Source: Aquificota bacterium
Lineage (GTDB): Bacteria; Aquificota; Aquificia; Aquificales; Hydrogenothermaceae
Reading direction: 5' to 3'
Length of the DNA stretch: 16,544 bases
NCBI GenBank assembly: GCA_013153765.1
Contig: JAADDT010000123.1
Coordinates: forward strand, 1 to 16,544
A program made the position numbers and the translations under genes. The notes under the pieces were generated by a model, which saw only the letters and a program-made list of their open reading frames with translations, searched no databases and was not told the DNA's origin. Below, one piece after another: positions 13,729-16,544 of the stretch; the stretch's first letter is position 1, and each line of letters starts with the position of its first letter.

Positions 13729-14598
13729 ATGAAGATTGGCTGGATTGGACTTGGTCGTATGGGAATAGTTATGGCGAAAAACCTTGCACAGGCAGGTTTT
13801 GACGTTAAGGTCTGGAACAGAACCCTATCAAAGGCAAAGGAAAGCGGACTGCCTTACGCCGAAACGATAAGCGAGCTTATCAGGGATAGGGACGTGGTTA
13901 TCACAATGCTTTTCGGTTCAACCTCCGTTGAGGAGGTTTACGGTAAGATAATATCTACAGGTCTGTCCCTGAAAGGGAAAATATTCATAGACATGACCAC
14001 CGTACATCCGGACACGGCAAAGAAGATAGCGGAGATGATGATAAAACACGGGGCGGACTTCCTTGAAGCACCTGTTCTGGGAAGCATCACGCCTGCTAAA
14101 GAAGGGAAGCTTACCATACTGGTAAGCGGGGACAGGGAAACTTACGAAAAGTGTATGCCTATTTTCCAGACACTTGGGGAAAACGTTTTTTACATGGGGG
14201 ATTACGGGAAGGCTTCCACGATGAAGCTTATAAACAACACGGTTTTAGGTTCCTTTATGGCAGTATTGTCTGAAGCGGTAGCCTTCAGCAAGAAAACCGG
14301 ACTTGACACGAAAACGGTCCTTGAAATACTGTCAAAAGGAGCAGGTAAGTCCGGCATACTGGAGGCAAAAAAGGAAAAACTGCTGAAGGGGGATTACTCT
14401 ACACACTTTTCGGTGGCACTGATACACAAGGACATATCTTACGCCGTTGACCTTGCACAGGAATACAGGTTTCCCGCATTCATAACCACCCAGACGCTTG
14501 ACCTGTTCAGTTCCGCAAGGGCAAACGGACTTGAGGAAAAGGACTTTTCAGCTTTACTTGAGATATACAAAAAAATGGCAAACTTGAGGGAGGAATGA
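13729..14598 (+). CDS. Beta-hydroxyacid dehydrogenase (6PGDH/HIBADH family), probably NADPH-dependent
   Basis: A 289-aa oxidoreductase related to 3-hydroxyisobutyrate dehydrogenase, tartronate semialdehyde reductase and glyoxylate/succinic semialdehyde reductases. The Rossmann motif is GLGRMG at 7-12, and WNRT at 29-32 has an Arg where NADPH-using members bind the 2'-phosphate. DMTTVHPDTAKKIA at 88-101, the substrate loop EAPVLGSITPAKEG and catalytic K166 in GKASTMKLINN are present. ATG at 13729 is chosen: it gives the standard MKIGWIGLG N terminus and proper spacing from GGACGG at 13715-13720, whereas the in-frame GTG at 13720 lies only 2 nt behind that site. It starts 1 nt after the cimA stop and overlaps the next gene, so is co-translated. 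Substrate unknown; a small semialdehyde or glyoxylate is likely from the family. Confidence 0.87.
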   Translation: MKIGWIGLGRMGIVMAKNLAQAGFDVKVWNRTLSKAKESGLPYAETISELIRDRDVVITMLFGSTSVEEVYGKIISTGLSLKGKIFIDMTTVHPDTAKKIAEMMIKHGADFLEAPVLGSITPAKEGKLTILVSGDRETYEKCMPIFQTLGENVFYMGDYGKASTMKLINNTVLGSFMAVLSEAVAFSKKTGLDTKTVLEILSKGAGKSGILEAKKEKLLKGDYSTHFSVALIHKDISYAVDLAQEYRFPAFITTQTLDLFSSARANGLEEKDFSALLEIYKKMANLREE

Positions 14599-15242
14599 TG
14601 AGAAAGGTAGCTTGGAGCGTTTCACATCAGGAGTTTATCATTTCGGATCATTACTACTTTTCAAAACTCCAGAGGTACACGAAGGAAGCAGGGATACAGG
14701 TTGAGGAAGTTGACCAGATGGAAAGGCTTGCTGACTACGACACGGTAATATTTAACTACCCTGAAATACCGTTCACGCCGGATGAGGTGGACTTTATACA
14801 GGAGCTTGTGGAAAGGGGAAAAACCGTAGGGATTTTCGGATACTACAAAAACGAGGACAGGATAGCGGATACCTGCAACAGCCTTTCAGAAAGGTTCGGG
14901 ATACACTTTAACGGGGACACGGTAATAGACAACGTTAACAACCACGAAGGGGACAACCTGCTTATAGTCAGCGGGGACACTTACAACCTGCCGGAAACTG
15001 TTGAGAAGGTAATGCTTGCCTGTACAGATAGCCTTATAACCAGAAAACCAAACGTCAGACCGCTTGTCCACGGTGAGGACACGGCAGAGTCAAAGCTTGG
15101 ACTGGAAGCACTCCTGTTTGCGGAATACGTTGACCCGTCAGGCGGTAAGTTTATCGCTGGTGGAACCTGCGTCTTCTGGGATAACTACTCTATAGACCTC
15201 TACAACAACAGGGAGTTCAGCCTGAACCTGCTTACCAGATGA
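14598..15242 (+). CDS. Unrecognised conserved-looking protein between dehydrogenase and trmI
   Basis: A 214-aa soluble protein that I cannot name. It begins with a hydrophobic strand (VAWSVSHQEF), has YDTVIFNYPEIPFTPDEVDFIQELVERGKTVGIFG over about 47-81, arranged as beta-alpha-beta like class I glutamine-amidotransferase-like or GldG/IFT52-like folds, and a Gly-rich segment near the end (GGKFIAGGTCVFWDN). No catalytic Cys-His-Glu triad of a true amidotransferase is evident, and no signal peptide or membrane helix. The context is ATGATG at 14595-14600. The second ATG (14598) is preferred because GGAGG at 14589-14593 leaves 4 nt to it but only 1 nt to the first. It shares a base with the dehydrogenase stop and overlaps trmI by 4 bp (ATGA), so coupling to both neighbours is evident. 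A role with tRNA modification is only positional inference. Confidence 0.75.
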   Translation: MRKVAWSVSHQEFIISDHYYFSKLQRYTKEAGIQVEEVDQMERLADYDTVIFNYPEIPFTPDEVDFIQELVERGKTVGIFGYYKNEDRIADTCNSLSERFGIHFNGDTVIDNVNNHEGDNLLIVSGDTYNLPETVEKVMLACTDSLITRKPNVRPLVHGEDTAESKLGLEALLFAEYVDPSGGKFIAGGTCVFWDNYSIDLYNNREFSLNLLTR

Positions 15243-15997
15243 TAAAGGAAGGGGAGACTGTCCAGCTTACGGACGGAAGGAACAGGTTTTTTATAAGGCT
15301 TAAAAAAGGTGAGGTTTTCGGCACCCATAGGGGAAACATAAGCCACGACCGTATTATGGAAGCCGGATACGGGGAGCAGGTTGAAACCCATACGGGACAC
15401 AGGTTTACCGTGGTAAAACCTACGCTACACGACATTATTATGCACGGCATAAAAAGGAAAACCCAGATAATATACCCGAAGGACAGCGGTTATATCACCC
15501 TTAAACTCGGGCTTACAGGCGGTATGAAAGTCCTTGAATCGGGCGTGGGCAGTGGGGCACTTACAATAGTGATGGCAAACGCAGTAAAGCCGGACGGTAA
15601 GATATACTGCTACGAAAAGGAAGAAAAGTACATACAGAACGCATACAACAACCTATCACTTGCAGGGCTTGAAAGCTACGTGGAAATAAAGCACCAGAGC
15701 CTTGAGGAGCCACTGCCGGAAAACTTCTTTGATGCAGGCTTTATAGACGTTAGGGAGCCGTGGCTTTACATAAAAAACATTAAAAAATCACTGAAAAAAG
15801 GGGCACCTGTAGGCTTCCTCCTGCCTACGACAAATCAGGTAAGCAACCTGCTTCAGGCGTTGAAAGAAAACGCCTTCATAAACACGGAGGTTGTTGAACT
15901 GCTTGAAAGACACTACAAGCCTGTGCCGGACAGGTTAAGACCTGAAGACAGGATGGTTGCACACACCGGATACTTAATTTTTGCCAGAAACGGCTGA
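15239..15997 (+). CDS. trmI: tRNA (adenine-N1)-methyltransferase, position 58
   Basis: A 252-aa SAM-dependent methyltransferase that makes m1A (m1A58 in the T-loop) in tRNA, a modification important for thermal stability in thermophiles. The N-terminal beta domain runs to about residue 65. IIYPKDSGYI at 77-86 precedes the methyltransferase fold. The SAM-binding motif LESGVGSGALT lies at 99-109, the acidic ribose-binding region YCYEKEEKY at 123-131, and the family substrate motif is FIDVREPW at 168-175, with D170, P174 and W175 matching DxPxPW-type motifs. Length agrees with Thermus/Aquifex TrmI (about 250), which works as a homotetramer. No Shine-Dalgarno is clear; translation is probably coupled through the ATGA overlap with the preceding gene. 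The proB start lies a few bases after its stop. Confidence 0.92.
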   Translation: MIKEGETVQLTDGRNRFFIRLKKGEVFGTHRGNISHDRIMEAGYGEQVETHTGHRFTVVKPTLHDIIMHGIKRKTQIIYPKDSGYITLKLGLTGGMKVLESGVGSGALTIVMANAVKPDGKIYCYEKEEKYIQNAYNNLSLAGLESYVEIKHQSLEEPLPENFFDAGFIDVREPWLYIKNIKKSLKKGAPVGFLLPTTNQVSNLLQALKENAFINTEVVELLERHYKPVPDRLRPEDRMVAHTGYLIFARNG

Positions 15998-16002
15998 AAA
16001 AG

Positions 16003-16544
16003 ATGGGACAGATGGACAAAAGGGAGCTTTTAAGAAACGCAAAAAGGATAGTGGTAAAAATAGGTTCCCAATTGCTGGAAAAGGACGGTTCAATAGACGA
16101 GGACTTTATAAACAACCTGTCGGAAAACATAAAACGGCTACACGGTCAGGACAGGGAGGTTGTTATCGTCTCATCCGGGGCAATACTTGCCGGCGTTAAA
16201 AAACTCGGACTGAACCAGAAACCTAAAACCATAACCGAAAAGCAGGCGGTAGCCTCGGTGGGACAGGCTTATCTGATACAGATTTACGACAAAATATTCT
16301 CAAAAAACGGTCTTACGGTAGGTCAGGTACTTCTGACGGTGGAAGGTTTGAGGGAAAGGAAAAGGTACGTTCTGGCACAGAACACACTTAACAAACTGCT
16401 TGACATGTCCGTAGTTCCCATAGTAAACGAAAACGATACTATAGCCATAGAGGAAATAGTGTTCGGGGACAACGACTTCCTTGCCGCACACGTCTCTGTT
16501 CTTGTGGACGCAGACCTTCTCCTCATACTGTCAACCGCAGGGGG
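16003..16544 (+). CDS. proB: Glutamate 5-kinase, 5' part (cut by window end)
   Basis: About 180 codons of an open frame continuing past the window. It encodes an amino acid kinase that phosphorylates glutamate to gamma-glutamyl phosphate, the first step of proline synthesis. Seen in order: RIVVKIGSQLLEKDG near the N terminus (ATP phosphate site), VIVSSGAILAGVKKLGL, ITEKQAVASVGQAYLIQIY, GQVLLT, NTLNKLLDMSVVPIVNENDTIAIEEI and FGDNDFLAAHVSVLVDADLLLIL. These match ProB closely. At the edge the usual LTDxxGLY segment reads LSTAGG, a variant of an otherwise conserved block. The ATG at 16003 lies 5 nt after the trmI stop and a second ATG at 16012 is in frame; neither has a strong ribosome site, so the start is uncertain by three codons. 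The C-terminal half and any PUA domain are outside the window. Confidence 0.93.
   Translation, partial: MGQMDKRELLRNAKRIVVKIGSQLLEKDGSIDEDFINNLSENIKRLHGQDREVVIVSSGAILAGVKKLGLNQKPKTITEKQAVASVGQAYLIQIYDKIFSKNGLTVGQVLLTVEGLRERKRYVLAQNTLNKLLDMSVVPIVNENDTIAIEEIVFGDNDFLAAHVSVLVDADLLLILSTAG

Noticed and set aside
1..16544. CRISPR arrays, tRNA/rRNA genes, insertion sequences, attachment sites
   Set aside because: No regularly spaced direct repeats, tRNA T-loop/anticodon patterns, transposase motifs or flanking terminal repeats were found on reading both strands; a tRNA/covariance search would settle small RNA genes.

Overview
The window looks like a chromosomal segment from a thermophilic bacterium, most probably of the Aquificota (Aquifex/Hydrogenobacter/Persephonella relatives). 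The grounds are heavy use of AGG for arginine and ATA for isoleucine, Lys/Glu-rich compact proteins, very tight gene packing, biosynthetic genes scattered outside their usual operons (trpC, hisF, cimA and proB in one stretch), futalosine-pathway menaquinone genes, and a C-terminal Cys-Gly-Cys motif in the nucleoside phosphorylase, as known from thermophilic homologues. GC content is in the mid 40s by eye. The family is not resolved from sequence alone.

Layout: 1-231 is an AT-rich leader without a recognisable complete gene. A + strand mtnP-type phosphorylase (232-1074) meets, end to end, a three-gene minus-strand operon: U32-family protein (TrhP-like) > degenerate GGDEF protein > NDUFA9-like SDR (4255 down to 1075). 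A divergent promoter region (4256-4402) with a perfect 14-bp palindrome separates this operon from trpC (+, 4403-5185). Next comes an ATPase with a C-terminal nuclease-like DUF234 module (+, 5249-6628), whose 3' end overlaps a second minus-strand operon: mqnE > 80-aa two-helix membrane protein > PPP-type phosphatase (8714 down to 6625). From 8784 everything is on the + strand: RluA-family pseudouridine synthase, mqnD, a receiver-domain protein with Glu at the phospho-acceptor site, a small Toprim protein, hisF, citramalate synthase cimA, a beta-hydroxyacid dehydrogenase, an unrecognised 214-aa protein, tRNA m1A58 methyltransferase trmI, and the 5' part of proB cut by the window end.

Functionally the region is mainly core metabolism: Trp (trpC), His/purine (hisF), Ile via citramalate (cimA), Pro (proB), menaquinone by the futalosine route (mqnE and mqnD on either side of one promoter region), methylthio-nucleoside salvage, and RNA modification (U32, RluA-type, TrmI). 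The accessory elements are the ATPase/nuclease-like protein, the two signalling proteins with altered active sites (GEDKF in place of GGDEF; Asp-to-Glu receiver), and the two small proteins of unknown role. No RNA gene, CRISPR array, insertion sequence or strong intrinsic terminator was seen, and there is no gene-free stretch over 300 bp. I found no clearly new multi-gene system. The best leads are the palindrome in the trpC/U32 promoter region, the two altered signalling proteins, the Toprim-hisF overlap and the unrecognised coupled gene before trmI.
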